A stretch of 64,000 bases of DNA from SZAS-79 sp965279075 (GTDB lineage: Bacteria > Pseudomonadota > Gammaproteobacteria > Burkholderiales > SG8-39): the NCBI GenBank assembly GCA_965279075.1, contig CBDIHI010000012.1:620001-684000 (forward strand), written 5' to 3'. The position numbers and the translations under genes were made by a program. The notes under the pieces are model-generated. The model did no database searches, was not told where the DNA came from, and saw nothing but the letters and a program-made list of their open reading frames with translations. Numbering within the stretch: position 1 is the first letter of the stretch; each line of letters begins with the position of its first letter. This document shows positions 44,229-52,873 of the stretch, one piece after another.

Positions 44229-45130
44229 CCCGGCAGGCGCAGGTCCTTGCAGGGGTCCTTCCGCTCGGCCCGGGGCGTGTACCACACCAGGTCGTAGAGA
44301 GTGCCCAGCCTCGCTGTCGGCGCGTCGATTCCCGCCTCGACTTCGACGAACGCGATGACCAGCGTGCGCGAGCGTTCCTCCACAGGCAGGTAGGCAGGCA
44401 CGCCGCGATCGCGGCGCGCATGGCCGGCCCCGGCGATCAGCACGGCACCCCGTTCGCCTGCGGCCAGCATCGCCGCGGCCATCTGCGCATCGCGCGCACG
44501 CTGCGCCTCGACCATCCCGCCGAGCATCGCGGCCGGGGGCCGCAGCCCGCAATGGCCGTCGACGATGTCCTGCTCGAGCGAAGCGCGCGCATCGCCTGCC
44601 AAAGGGGCGAGCCCGGGCGCGGGCTTGCCGGATTTCACCAGCGCCCGCGCGTCCTCGCGCGACAGGTTGGCCGCGAGGAGCGGCAACCCGTTGGCTGTGG
44701 CGATCCCGACCAGCGGCCGGTAGTCCGGCCAGCGCCATCCCTTGCGGTCGAACGCGCCCGCATCGGCGATACGCTCGGGATCGCTTTCGCCCCTGGAGCG
44801 GGCGGCATCCAGCGCCGCCTGGCGCTCGCGGTCGAACTGTTCCATCGCGAGAGCCGGCGCGCGCCCGGCGCGCAGCAGCGCAGAGACCACTTCGGCTTGC
44901 AGACGGTGGTGGTCGGCGTTGTCGTGCGCCTCGCCAAGCAGCACCCAGCGCGCGGCGGCGGCGCGCCGCTGGAGTTCGTCGCGGGTCACCGCGGCGCCCG
45001 TCCGGGCATCGACGATGCGCCCGGCCAGCGGATGGCTGCGCTCGTGCGGAGAAAGCCATGCCGGCGCGCAGGCAGGAAGCAGGGCTCCCGCCACCGCGCA
45101 TAGCGCCAGCAGCCGCAGCCTGGGCTTCAT
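44225..45130 (-). CDS. chaN: ChaN-family iron-regulated lipoprotein
   Basis: About 301 residues. A lipoprotein signal (MKPRLRLL...LLPAC, Cys ~21) is followed by the ChaN domain. Motifs VLLGEAHDNADHHRLQAEVV and ALAMEQFDRERQAALDAA near the start, and AVLIAGAGHARRDRGVP near the end, are family hallmarks. ChaN from Campylobacter binds haem as a dimer and helps iron use. Its place between bfd and bfr supports an iron role. It is divergent from bfr, with 79 bases between. Confidence 0.9.
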   Translation of the reverse strand: MKPRLRLLALCAVAGALLPACAPAWLSPHERSHPLAGRIVDARTGAAVTRDELQRRAAAARWVLLGEAHDNADHHRLQAEVVSALLRAGRAPALAMEQFDRERQAALDAARSRGESDPERIADAGAFDRKGWRWPDYRPLVGIATANGLPLLAANLSREDARALVKSGKPAPGLAPLAGDARASLEQDIVDGHCGLRPPAAMLGGMVEAQRARDAQMAAAMLAAGERGAVLIAGAGHARRDRGVPAYLPVEERSRTLVIAFVEVEAGIDAPTARLGTLYDLVWYTPRAERKDPCKDLRLPG

Positions 45131-45209
45131 GGTCGGGGACATCGGCGCAGTCTAGCCGAACCCGCGCGATGCTAGACTTTCACCATCACCGGATACGGGA
45201 GCGGCAGCC

Positions 45210-45689
45210 ATGAAGGGCGACAAGAAGGTCATCCAGCACCTGAACAAGGTGCTCTATAACGAGCTCACCGCGATCAACCAGTATTTCCTGCATGCCCGCA
45301 TGTACGGCAACTGGGGCCTGAAGAAGCTCGAGGACCACGAGAAGCACGAGTCGATCGACGAGATGAAGCACGCCGACCGGCTGATCTCGCGCATCCTGTT
45401 CCTCGAGGGCCTGCCCAACCTGCAGGACCTCGGCAAGCTGCTGATCGGCGAGGACGTGCCCGAGGCGCTCGCCTGCGACCTCAAGCTCGAGCGCATCGCG
45501 CACCCTGACCTCAAGGCCGCGATCGCGCACTGCGAGTCGGTCGGCGACTACGTATCGAGGGAGCTTTTCGAGGAGATCCTCGAGTCCGAGGAGGAGCACA
45601 TCGACTGGCTCGAGACGCAGATCGAACTCATCGGCAGGGTCGGGTTGCAGAATTACCTCCAGAGCCAGATGGGTTCCGCTTCCGCCTAA
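45210..45689 (+). CDS. bfr: bacterioferritin
   Basis: A 159-residue haem-containing ferritin subunit (24-mer), storing iron. All ferroxidase ligands are present at canonical positions: Glu18, Glu51, His54, Glu94, Glu127 and His130. The haem-ligating Met is at 52. This marks it as a true Bfr rather than a ferritin-like Dps. A ribosome site (CGGGAGCGGC) precedes the ATG, and a possible -10 (TAGACT, 45173-45178) lies in the chaN/bfr gap. Confidence 0.96.
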   Translation: MKGDKKVIQHLNKVLYNELTAINQYFLHARMYGNWGLKKLEDHEKHESIDEMKHADRLISRILFLEGLPNLQDLGKLLIGEDVPEALACDLKLERIAHPDLKAAIAHCESVGDYVSRELFEEILESEEEHIDWLETQIELIGRVGLQNYLQSQMGSASA

Positions 45690-45712
45690 CCGCTGTACGA
45701 CACGGAGAGACC

Positions 45713-46327
45713 ATGATCGACCTGTATGCCGCCGGCACTTCCAACGGGATGCGCGCCCGGATCGCCCTCGAGGAGTGTGGGCTCGAATACACCTTCCACC
45801 CTGTCGACCTCGCCAAGGGCGACAACAAGACCGCCGCCTACCTCGCGTTGAACCCCAACGGGCAGATCCCGGTGATCGTCGACCACGACGGCCCCGGGGG
45901 CAAGAAGGTCACGCTTTCGCAATCGATGGCGATCCTCGTGTACTGCGCCGAAAAAGTCGGAAAGTACATCCCGACCGACCCCGCGCTGCGGCCCGCTTTT
46001 TCGCAGGCGCTGATGAGCGCCGCGACCGACATGGCGCCGATGCTCGGCACGATCTTCGGCATCATCCGCTCCAAGGACCCGCACCGTCCCACCGCGGAGA
46101 TGTTCGAGAACCGCTGGCGGGAATACCTCAGCGTCTGGGACCGGACGTTCGCGGTGCGCCGCCATGCCGCGGGCAAGGAAGTGACGATTGCCGACTTCGC
46201 GCTGTACGCGGTGGTCGCGCGCGCCAAGCAGGTGGTGCCGGGGCTCTGCGTAGGCATGCCGAACGTGGACCGCTGGGCCGCCGAGATGGCGGCCCGCCCG
46301 GCAATGCAGCGGGCGCTGAAGTTCTAG
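45713..46327 (+). CDS. glutathione S-transferase family protein
   Basis: A 204-residue GST. The N-terminal thioredoxin-like domain starts IDLYAAGTSNGMRARIALEECGLEY (the Ser/Asn after the first strand is the likely glutathione-activating residue). ALNPNGQIPVIVDHD and LSQSMAILVYCAEK bind glutathione. The helical C-terminal domain ends with PNVDRWAAEMAARPAMQRAL. Nearest type is YfcG/YghU-like. It starts 23 bases after bfr and may be on its transcript. Confidence 0.9.
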   Translation: MIDLYAAGTSNGMRARIALEECGLEYTFHPVDLAKGDNKTAAYLALNPNGQIPVIVDHDGPGGKKVTLSQSMAILVYCAEKVGKYIPTDPALRPAFSQALMSAATDMAPMLGTIFGIIRSKDPHRPTAEMFENRWREYLSVWDRTFAVRRHAAGKEVTIADFALYAVVARAKQVVPGLCVGMPNVDRWAAEMAARPAMQRALKF

Positions 46328-46338
46328 CGATCCGCGCG

Positions 46339-46357
46339 GGGGGGCATCGCGCCCCCC
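46339..46357. terminator. strong GC hairpin between convergent genes
   Basis: GGGGGGC (46339-46345) pairs with GCCCCCC (46351-46357) across a 5-base loop, in the 37-base gap between the converging GST and dehydrogenase genes. There is no T-run, but the place suits a bidirectional stop. Confidence 0.4.
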
Positions 46358-46364
46358 GGAGGCC

Positions 46365-47300
46365 TTACACCACGGCCGTGAGCAGCGGCTTGCCCGCAAA
46401 GAAAGCGCGCAGGTTATCGACCTGCACCATGCCCATCGCGAATCGCGTCTCGTGCGTGGCGCTGCCCACGTGCGGGAAGAGCACCGCGTTGTCCAGCGCG
46501 TAGAACCCCGCCGGTACTTTCGGCTCCCCGACGAACACGTCGAGGCCCGCGCCGGCGATCCTGCCTTCCTGCAGGTACTTGAGCAGGACCGGCTCGTCGA
46601 CGACCGAGCCGCGCGCGATGTTCACCAGGTAGCCCTTGGGCCCGAGCGCGTCGAGCACCTTCGCGTTGACGAGGTTCTTCGTCTCGGCGCCGCCCGGCGT
46701 CACGATCATCAGCACGTCGGAGGCTTTCGCCAGCGACACGGGATCGGCGTGGTAGGGGTAGGCCACCGGCTTCTTGTTGCGGTTGTGGTAAGCGATCTTC
46801 ATTCCGCAGGCCATGGCGCGCTTCGCGATCGCCTCGCCGATGCGCCCGAGCCCCACGATGCCCATGGTCTTGCCGCCCAGCGAGGTCGTCAGCGGGTACC
46901 CGCCGCGCGCCGCCCAGTAGCCCGAGCGGAGATACCCTTCCGCCTGAGGGAACTTGCGCATCACGTTCAGCGTCAGCGCCATGGCCGTGTCGGCCACGCA
47001 GTCGTTCAGCACGTCGGGCGTGTTGGTCACGCGGATGCCGTGCTTTTTCGCCGCGTCGACGTCGACCGAGTCGTAGCCGACGCCGAAATGCGAGACCAGC
47101 TTGAGGTTGGGCAGCGCGGCCATCATGGCCGCGTTGACGCCGGGGCCGCCGCTGGCGACGGCCCTGACTTTGGGTGCGAGCGCCGCGAGGAAGGCGGCGC
47201 GGTCGGTGGCCTCGTACAGCCGGTGCGCGGTGAACTCCTTCTCGAGGATCTCCTGGGTCGGCTGGTGGAGCTTGGCGACGATGATGATGTCCGGTTTCAT
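46365..47300 (-). CDS. D-isomer-specific 2-hydroxyacid dehydrogenase
   Basis: A 311-residue NAD(P)-dependent enzyme (glyoxylate/hydroxypyruvate reductase-like). The Rossmann motif VGLGRIGEAIAKRA lies near 150. The catalytic set shows NIARGSVVDE (Arg), a Glu in the AGAGLDVFVGEP region, and FPHVGSATHETR (His). The ATG at 47300 has AAGGGC upstream. It follows the HpaI-type aldolase by 11 bases and probably reduces a 2-oxo acid made by it. Confidence 0.92.
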   Translation of the reverse strand: MKPDIIIVAKLHQPTQEILEKEFTAHRLYEATDRAAFLAALAPKVRAVASGGPGVNAAMMAALPNLKLVSHFGVGYDSVDVDAAKKHGIRVTNTPDVLNDCVADTAMALTLNVMRKFPQAEGYLRSGYWAARGGYPLTTSLGGKTMGIVGLGRIGEAIAKRAMACGMKIAYHNRNKKPVAYPYHADPVSLAKASDVLMIVTPGGAETKNLVNAKVLDALGPKGYLVNIARGSVVDEPVLLKYLQEGRIAGAGLDVFVGEPKVPAGFYALDNAVLFPHVGSATHETRFAMGMVQVDNLRAFFAGKPLLTAVV

Positions 47301-47311
47301 GGCTTGCCCTT

Positions 47312-48076
47312 TCAGGATTTGAATTTCGCGCAGAGGGCCTCGGCGCCGCGCGCGAGGATGCCCACGTCCGCGCCCACGGCGCAGAAATTGGTGCCCGCCG
47401 CGATCATGCGGCGAGCGTCGGCCTCGAGGGGCGTCAGGTACCCGGCCGCCTTGCCGGACTTGCGGATGCGCCGCATCGCGTCCTCGATCAGCGGCAGGAC
47501 CTTCGGGTTCGAGGTCTCGCCGATGTAGCCCATCGAGGCGTGCAGGTCGGCCGGGCCGATGAACACGCCGTCCACGCCGTCCACCGCGCAGATCGCCTCG
47601 ATGTTCTGCATCGCTTCCTCGGTTTCGACCTGGACGAGCACGCAGATTTCCTCGTGCGCGCGCTTGCCGTAGTCCTTGACCCGCCCGAAATGCGTGGCGC
47701 GCGTGGTGCCGGCCACGCCGCGCACGCCGGCCGGCGGGTAGCGGGTGTAGGACACCGCGGCTTTCGCCTCCTCGGGCGTGCAGACGTAGGGGATCAGCAG
47801 GGACTGCGCACCCGCGTCGAGCATGCGCTTGATCGTCACCATGTCGTTCCAGGGCACCCGCACTACAGGATGGCTCTTGTACGCGGCGGCGGCCTGCAAC
47901 TGCGTGAGCACGCTCTCCAGGTCGTTCGGCGAATGCTCCTGGTCGAGCAGCAGCCAGTCGAACCCCGCCCCGGCGATCACCTCGACGGTGTAGTTGGAAG
48001 ACAGGCTCGACCACAGGCCGATCTGGATCTTGCCGGCCTTGAGGGCGCGCTTGAAGGGGTTCTGCGGGAGGTCCAT
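47312..48076 (-). CDS. HpcH/HpaI-family aldolase
   Basis: A 254-residue class II pyruvate aldolase, typified by 4-hydroxy-2-oxoheptanedioate aldolase. WLLLDQEHSPND (base and metal contact), VQVETEEAMQNIEAI (metal Glu) and GVFIGPADLHASMG (metal Asp) match the family. It splits a 4-hydroxy-2-oxo acid to pyruvate and an aldehyde; the real substrate is unknown. It sits between a Bug receptor and a 2-hydroxyacid dehydrogenase on one strand, which suggests uptake and breakdown of a hydroxy or oxo acid. Confidence 0.92.
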   Translation of the reverse strand: MDLPQNPFKRALKAGKIQIGLWSSLSSNYTVEVIAGAGFDWLLLDQEHSPNDLESVLTQLQAAAAYKSHPVVRVPWNDMVTIKRMLDAGAQSLLIPYVCTPEEAKAAVSYTRYPPAGVRGVAGTTRATHFGRVKDYGKRAHEEICVLVQVETEEAMQNIEAICAVDGVDGVFIGPADLHASMGYIGETSNPKVLPLIEDAMRRIRKSGKAAGYLTPLEADARRMIAAGTNFCAVGADVGILARGAEALCAKFKS

Positions 48077-48168
48077 TCAGTTCCTTTTATTTTCCAAAAT
48101 GGCATATCAACCACCCGGAGGACGGCCCCAGCGGCCGGCCTCCGGAAAGAAATGTCAGACAATCCAGA

Positions 48169-49131
48169 TCAGTCGGCCTTGATGCCGGCTTCTTTGACGA
48201 CCTTCGCCCAGCGCGCCTTCTCGCCGGCGATGAACGTGCCGAGCGCCTCCGGCGTGCCGGCGCGCACCTCGGTGCCCTGCTTGGCGAGCATGTCCTTCAT
48301 GTCCTGCGTGTTGAGGATGCGGGTCAGCTCGGTGTTGAGCTTGGCGACGACCTCGCGCGGCGTGCCGGCGGCGGCGAGCAGGCCCTGGTAGGAGCCGGTC
48401 ACGAAGCCGGGTAGGCCGGACTCGGCGACCGTCGGCAGCTCCGGCGCCGAAGGCACGCGCTCGGCGCTCGACACCGCGATGCCGCGCAGGCGCCCGCCCT
48501 TGACGGCCGGGTAGGTGGCGAGCATGCCGTTGAAGAGCACGTTCGACTGGCCGGCGACGACGTCCGTGACGGCCTGCGAGCCGCCCTTGTAGGGGATGTA
48601 CGCCCACTGGATGCCGGTGCGCTGGGCGAATTCCACGCCGGCGAGGTGCGGCGCGCCGCCGGTGCCCGAGTTCGCGAAGTTCAGCTTGCCGGGGTTGGCC
48701 TTGGCATAAGCCACCAGTTCCTTGATGTTCGCTGCGGGCACCGAAGGGTGCACGGCGAGCACGTGGGGCGAGTAGGACACCATGATGATCGGCGAGAAAT
48801 CCTTCACCGGGTCGTAGGGCATGTTCGGGTAGACACTCGGGTTGATCGCAAGCGCCCCCACGTCCGACAGCAGCATCGTGTAGCCGTCGGGAGAGGAGCG
48901 CACGACGAACTCGGCGCCGACGTTGCCGTTGGCCCCGGTCTTGTTCTCGACCACCACCGGCTGGCCCCAGGCCTCGGTGATCTTCGGGCCGATCGCGCGC
49001 GCGAGGATGTCCGAGGTGCCGCCCGCGGCGAAGGGCACGACGATTCGGATGGGCTTGGACGGGAAGGCCTGCGCCGAGGCCGCGCCAGCGGCGAGCGCGA
49101 GGGAAAGGGCTGCTGCAATACGATAGAACAT
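48169..49131 (-). CDS. Bug/TctC-family periplasmic receptor
   Basis: A 320-residue receptor with a signal peptide ending GAASAQA. The mature start FPSKPIRIVVPFAAGGTSDILARAIG, QPVVVENKTGANGNVG and MPYDPVKDFSPIIMV are Bug hallmarks. The ATG at 49131 follows GGAGGAGAC. It is the second of three orphan Bug receptors in this window and lies 92 bases ahead of the HpaI-type aldolase, so its ligand may feed that pathway. Confidence 0.92.
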   Translation of the reverse strand: MFYRIAAALSLALAAGAASAQAFPSKPIRIVVPFAAGGTSDILARAIGPKITEAWGQPVVVENKTGANGNVGAEFVVRSSPDGYTMLLSDVGALAINPSVYPNMPYDPVKDFSPIIMVSYSPHVLAVHPSVPAANIKELVAYAKANPGKLNFANSGTGGAPHLAGVEFAQRTGIQWAYIPYKGGSQAVTDVVAGQSNVLFNGMLATYPAVKGGRLRGIAVSSAERVPSAPELPTVAESGLPGFVTGSYQGLLAAAGTPREVVAKLNTELTRILNTQDMKDMLAKQGTEVRAGTPEALGTFIAGEKARWAKVVKEAGIKAD

Positions 49132-49233
49132 GGTGTCTCCTCCGGGGGGGGTCTGGGCCGTTGCGCCTGGTCTGATCCGGCGGCGCCCGGCTGGTTGTGA
49201 CTGCGGGCGGAATTCTACCTTTCCGGCGCCCGG

Positions 49234-49455
49234 CTAGGTCTCCAGGATCGCCACCACCTCGCCTTCGCCCAGCACGTCGCCCGCGGCCACCCGCACCTCG
49301 GCGAGCCGCCCTGCGCGCGGTGCCTCGACCGGGATCTCCATCTTCATCGATTCCATGATGAGGATCGCGTCCCCGGCGGCGAGCTGCGCGCCCGGCTCGG
49401 CGAGGATTTTCCATACGGTGCCGGCGACATCGGTGTGGATTTTCACGGGGCTCAT
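49234..49455 (-). CDS. biotin/lipoyl carrier protein (73 aa)
   Basis: A stand-alone swinging-arm domain of 73 residues. ILIMESMKMEIPVEAP holds the biotinylated Lys within the canonical MKM. It starts four bases inside the end of the carboxyltransferase gene, so the two are translationally coupled. It should carry carboxybiotin between a biotin carboxylase and the beta subunit. No biotin carboxylase gene is nearby. Confidence 0.9.
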   Translation of the reverse strand: MSPVKIHTDVAGTVWKILAEPGAQLAAGDAILIMESMKMEIPVEAPRAGRLAEVRVAAGDVLGEGEVVAILET

Positions 49456-51005
49456 AGGGGGAAGTATCCGAAGGTGGATCGGCCGGGCTCGCGCAGCGGC
49501 GCGACGAGGTTCGCGAATTCGCACAGCAGCGCGCGCGTCTCGCGAGGGTCGATCATCTCGTCGTAGGCGAAGGCTTCGACCGTGCGCAGCGGCGAGCCGA
49601 GGCGCTGCAGCCTTTCGCGCAGTTCGGCGAGCTTCGCCTGCGGGTCGGGCGCGGCCTCGATCTCCTTCCTGAAGGCCGCTTCGATGCCGCCTTCGAGCGG
49701 CAGCGACCCGGCGCGCATCGAGGGCCAGCAGTAGCGCACCGAGTAGCGCGACTGGTTTGCGTGTCCTGCGGCCGCCACGCCGTAGGCCTTCCTCACGATC
49801 ACCGAGCACCATGGCACCGTGGTCTGCTGGATGGCGGTCAGCGCGGCGACCCCGTAGCGGATCGTCGCGGTCTTCTCCGCGTCCAGCCCGACGAGGAAGC
49901 CCGGAATGTCCGCGAGGTGCACGACCGGCAGGTGGAAGAGCTGCGCGAGCTGCGTGAAGCGGGCGACCTTGCGCGAAGCGTCGGCCGTCCACGCGCCGCC
50001 GTAATGCATCGGGTCGCTCGCCATCAGCGCCACCGGCCAGCCGTCGAGCCGGGCGAACCCGGTGATCACGCCGCGGCCCCAGTACCGGCCGATCTCGAAA
50101 AAGCTGCCTTCGTCCACGACCGCCTCGACGATCGGGCGCATCTTGTAGACCTTGCGGTCCTCGCGCGGGATTGCGTCGATCAGCCAGTCGACGCTGCGAT
50201 TGGCCGTGTCGCTGCCGGCCGTGCGCGGCGCAAGCTCGTGCACCGAGGGCGGCAGGTAGGAGAGGAACCTGCGCGCGCGGGCGAACGCGTCCGCCTCGCT
50301 GTCGGCCTCGTCGTCGATCGCGCCGTTGCGCGTGTGGATCTGGCTGCCGCCGAGCTCGTTCTTTTCGAACTGGTGCGCGCCGAGCCGGTTCACCACCGGC
50401 GGGCCGGCGACGAACAACTGGGACGTGTCCTTCACCATGACCGAGTAGTGGCTCGCGCAGACGCGCGCCGAGCCGAGGCCCGCGGTCGAGCCGAGCGCCA
50501 TGCCGACCACAGGCACCGTGTTCAGGTTGGCGGTCACGAGGTCCCAGCCAAGGTACCCCGGCACGCGCGAGTGGCCGTCCTTGTCCATCATGCCGGCCGA
50601 GCCGCCGCCGCCCGAGCCGTCGACGAGGCGCACGAGCGGTAGCCGCAGGTCGCGCGCCATGGTCTCCACGCGCGTGAGCTTGTCGCGGATGCTGCCTTCG
50701 TTGGTGCCGCCGCGGATCGTGAAGTCGTCGCCGGCCACCACCACGTTGCGGCCTTCGATTTTTCCGCGGCCGATCACGAGGCTCGCGGGCGTCAGGGACA
50801 CCAGGTTGCCGGCCTCGTCGTAGCTCGACTTGCCCGCGATGCTGCCGACCTCGATGAAAGAGCCCGGGTCGAGCAGCTGGTCGACGCGCTCGCGTACGGT
50901 GAGCTTGCCGCCCGCGTGCTGGCGCTCGACGCGCTCCGGGCCGCCCATCTGCCTGGCCAGGCGCTGGCGTTCGCGCAATGCCTCGACTTCCTTCTCCCAG
51001 CCCAT
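49452..51005 (-). CDS. acyl-CoA carboxylase, carboxyltransferase (beta) subunit
   Basis: A 517-residue carboxyltransferase transferring CO2 from carboxybiotin to an acyl-CoA (propionyl- or methylcrotonyl-CoA type). The N-terminal GGKLTVRERVDQLLDPGSF and AGDDFTIRGGTNEGSIRDKL, and the later FVAGPPVV, VHLADIPGFLVG and VIVRKAYGVAAAGH, match the family. It starts at 51005 and overlaps the carrier gene by four bases at its end. The substrate cannot be fixed by sequence alone. Without an adjacent biotin carboxylase, it must borrow one from elsewhere. Confidence 0.9.
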   Translation of the reverse strand: MGWEKEVEALRERQRLARQMGGPERVERQHAGGKLTVRERVDQLLDPGSFIEVGSIAGKSSYDEAGNLVSLTPASLVIGRGKIEGRNVVVAGDDFTIRGGTNEGSIRDKLTRVETMARDLRLPLVRLVDGSGGGGSAGMMDKDGHSRVPGYLGWDLVTANLNTVPVVGMALGSTAGLGSARVCASHYSVMVKDTSQLFVAGPPVVNRLGAHQFEKNELGGSQIHTRNGAIDDEADSEADAFARARRFLSYLPPSVHELAPRTAGSDTANRSVDWLIDAIPREDRKVYKMRPIVEAVVDEGSFFEIGRYWGRGVITGFARLDGWPVALMASDPMHYGGAWTADASRKVARFTQLAQLFHLPVVHLADIPGFLVGLDAEKTATIRYGVAALTAIQQTTVPWCSVIVRKAYGVAAAGHANQSRYSVRYCWPSMRAGSLPLEGGIEAAFRKEIEAAPDPQAKLAELRERLQRLGSPLRTVEAFAYDEMIDPRETRALLCEFANLVAPLREPGRSTFGYFPL

Positions 51006-51107
51006 CGCGTGTGCCGATCAGGGTTGCCAGCGCGTAGTCTATCGCCATTGCCAAGCGCGCCGCCAAGGGCGTTTAATCGTGGACCACCCCATGCTGGAGG
51101 AGACGCA

Positions 51108-51515
51108 ATGACAGTCCGGATAGTGCGCGACATGGCCGCGCCGATGCGGCACGAGATCCATGTCGGACGGAACAACCTCGCCACCGACGCGACCGTCGCG
51201 GAAGGCGGCGAGGGCTCGGGCCCCGACCCGCACGACCTCTACGACTCCGCGCTCGGGGCGTGCAAGGCGCTGACCGTGCTCTGGTACGCGAACAAGAAAG
51301 GCATCCCGGTCGAGAACATCGAGGTGACGGTGGAGCGCGACAACAGCGCCGAGCGCTCGGGTACCTACCGCCTCAGCGCCGAGCTGACGGTGACCGGCAA
51401 CCTGACCGAGGCCCAGCGCCAGGAACTTCTGCGCGTGGCCGGCAAGTGCCCGATCCACAAGCTGATGACCGAGGTCACCACCGAGATCACCACCACGCTC
51501 GCGCCGGCGGGATGA
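51108..51515 (+). CDS. OsmC-family peroxide-resistance protein
   Basis: A 135-residue OsmC/Ohr-fold protein. The two reactive cysteines lie in GACKALTVLWYANKK and AGKCPIHKLM. The segment EGGEGSGPDPHDLYDSALGACK precedes the first. The ATG follows CTGGAGGAGAC. It probably reduces organic hydroperoxides. It is eight bases upstream of the pirin gene and divergent from the carboxylase genes. Confidence 0.9.
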   Translation: MTVRIVRDMAAPMRHEIHVGRNNLATDATVAEGGEGSGPDPHDLYDSALGACKALTVLWYANKKGIPVENIEVTVERDNSAERSGTYRLSAELTVTGNLTEAQRQELLRVAGKCPIHKLMTEVTTEITTTLAPAG

Positions 51516-51522
51516 GGCGGCG

Positions 51523-52389
51523 ATGACGGCGCCCCTGCTCCTGAAACCGCACCTGCGCGACCTCGGCGGCGGCATGCGGGTGCGCCGCCTGCTGCCCGCG
51601 ATGGGCCGGCAGGCCGTCGGGCCCTTCGTGTTCTTCGACCATTTCGGGCCGCTCACGGTGCAGCCGGCCGACAACCACGACGTGCGCCCGCACCCGCACA
51701 TCGGCCTCGCGACCGTGACCTACCTGTTCGAAGGCGCGATCGTCCACCGCGACACCCTGGGCGTGACGCAGAGGATCGAGCCCGGTGCGATCAACTGGAT
51801 GACGGCCGGGCGCGGCATCGTGCATTCGGAGCGCCGCCCGGAAGACCTCGCCGCGCGCCCCTATACGAACCACGGCCTGCAGCTGTGGGCCGCGCTGCCG
51901 CTGGAGAGCGAAGAGGTGGAGCCGGCCTTCGTCCACACACCTGCGCGGGACATCCCCGAGGTGCCTTCGGGCGGCGTGAAGGTGCGCGTGTTGATCGGCA
52001 GCGCGTTCGGTGCGACCTCACCGGTGAAGACTTTCCGGCCGACGCTGTACCTCGACGTGCAGGCTGCGCCGGGCGGGGTGCTCGAGCTCGGCACGGAGGC
52101 TGTCGAGCGGGCGGTCTACAGCGTGGACGGGCGGCTGGCCGCGGGCGATACCGTCATCGAGCCGCAGACGCTCGCCGTGTTCGAGCCGGGTTCGGCGGTG
52201 CGCCTCGTCGCGCCGGAGGGCGCGCGCTACGTCGTGATCGGCGGCGAGCCGCTCGACGGCCACCGCCACATGTGGTGGAACTTCGTGTCCTCGAGCAAGG
52301 AGCGCATCGAGGTGGCCAAGGCCGACTGGGCCGCGCAGCGCATGGGCGCGATCCCGGGCGAGACGGAGTGGATCCCGCTGCCCGGGTAG
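51523..52389 (+). CDS. pirin-family bicupin protein
   Basis: A 288-residue two-cupin protein. The first cupin shows HPHIGLATVTYLFEGAIVHRDTLG, with the metal-binding His residues, and WMTAGRGIVHSERRPED. The second cupin (~165-270) has a degenerate metal site, as in most pirins. Pirins may act as quercetinase-like or redox-sensing proteins; the role here is unknown. It follows the OsmC gene after seven bases, so they are likely co-transcribed in an oxidative-stress context. Confidence 0.9.
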   Translation: MTAPLLLKPHLRDLGGGMRVRRLLPAMGRQAVGPFVFFDHFGPLTVQPADNHDVRPHPHIGLATVTYLFEGAIVHRDTLGVTQRIEPGAINWMTAGRGIVHSERRPEDLAARPYTNHGLQLWAALPLESEEVEPAFVHTPARDIPEVPSGGVKVRVLIGSAFGATSPVKTFRPTLYLDVQAAPGGVLELGTEAVERAVYSVDGRLAAGDTVIEPQTLAVFEPGSAVRLVAPEGARYVVIGGEPLDGHRHMWWNFVSSSKERIEVAKADWAAQRMGAIPGETEWIPLPG

Positions 52390-52423
52390 TGTTGTTGGAT
52401 TAAGTACGCCAACACCCCTGAAA

Positions 52424-52440
52424 CCGGCTACAGGAGCCGG
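52424..52440. terminator. small hairpin between convergent genes
   Basis: CCGGCT (52424-52429) pairs with AGCCGG (52435-52440). On the minus strand it is followed by TTTC. It lies in the 78-base gap between the converging pirin and GFA genes. A weak bidirectional stop is possible; the evidence is thin. Confidence 0.3.
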
Positions 52441-52467
52441 GTCTGCCAGGACGAAGTTCGACTTTCC

Positions 52468-52872
52468 CTAGCCGGGCTGGCGCGGCGACTTAGGTATCTT
52501 CCCGAGGTCCATGGCCCAGGCCTGCGCCGAATCGCACCAGATCTGCTTCTGCGGCGGCAACTGCGCGCGCTCGCGGGCGGTGTTCGTCCGGATGCCGTAC
52601 ACCTGCGGGTTCTCGGGCGTGGTCGCGTAGAGGTGCGTGCCGCAGTCCGGGCAGAAGGCCTGCGCCCGCTTGTTGCCGCTCTCGGCTGTCTTCACGTAGA
52701 CCTTCGGCGTGCCGTTGAGGCGGAACGCTTCCTTCCTGATGGGGGCCGAAGTGCGGAAGGCCGATCCTGAGAAGATCTGGCAATCCGTGCAATGGCAGAT
52801 GCTGACGGTGGCGGGGTCGATCTCGGCTTCGTAGGTGATCCTGCCGCAGTGGCAGGCGCCTGTGATCTTCAT
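52468..52872 (-). CDS. GFA-family (glutathione-dependent formaldehyde-activating) protein
   Basis: A 134-residue zinc protein of the GFA/CENP-V family. Zinc cysteines lie in GACHCGRITYEAEI, SICHCTDCQIFSG and FCPDCGTHLYA. It may bind S-hydroxymethylglutathione, but most members are uncharacterised. It begins one base after the dehydratase stop and is transcribed with it. Confidence 0.87.
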   Translation of the reverse strand: MKITGACHCGRITYEAEIDPATVSICHCTDCQIFSGSAFRTSAPIRKEAFRLNGTPKVYVKTAESGNKRAQAFCPDCGTHLYATTPENPQVYGIRTNTARERAQLPPQKQIWCDSAQAWAMDLGKIPKSPRQPG

Positions 52873-52873
52873 C

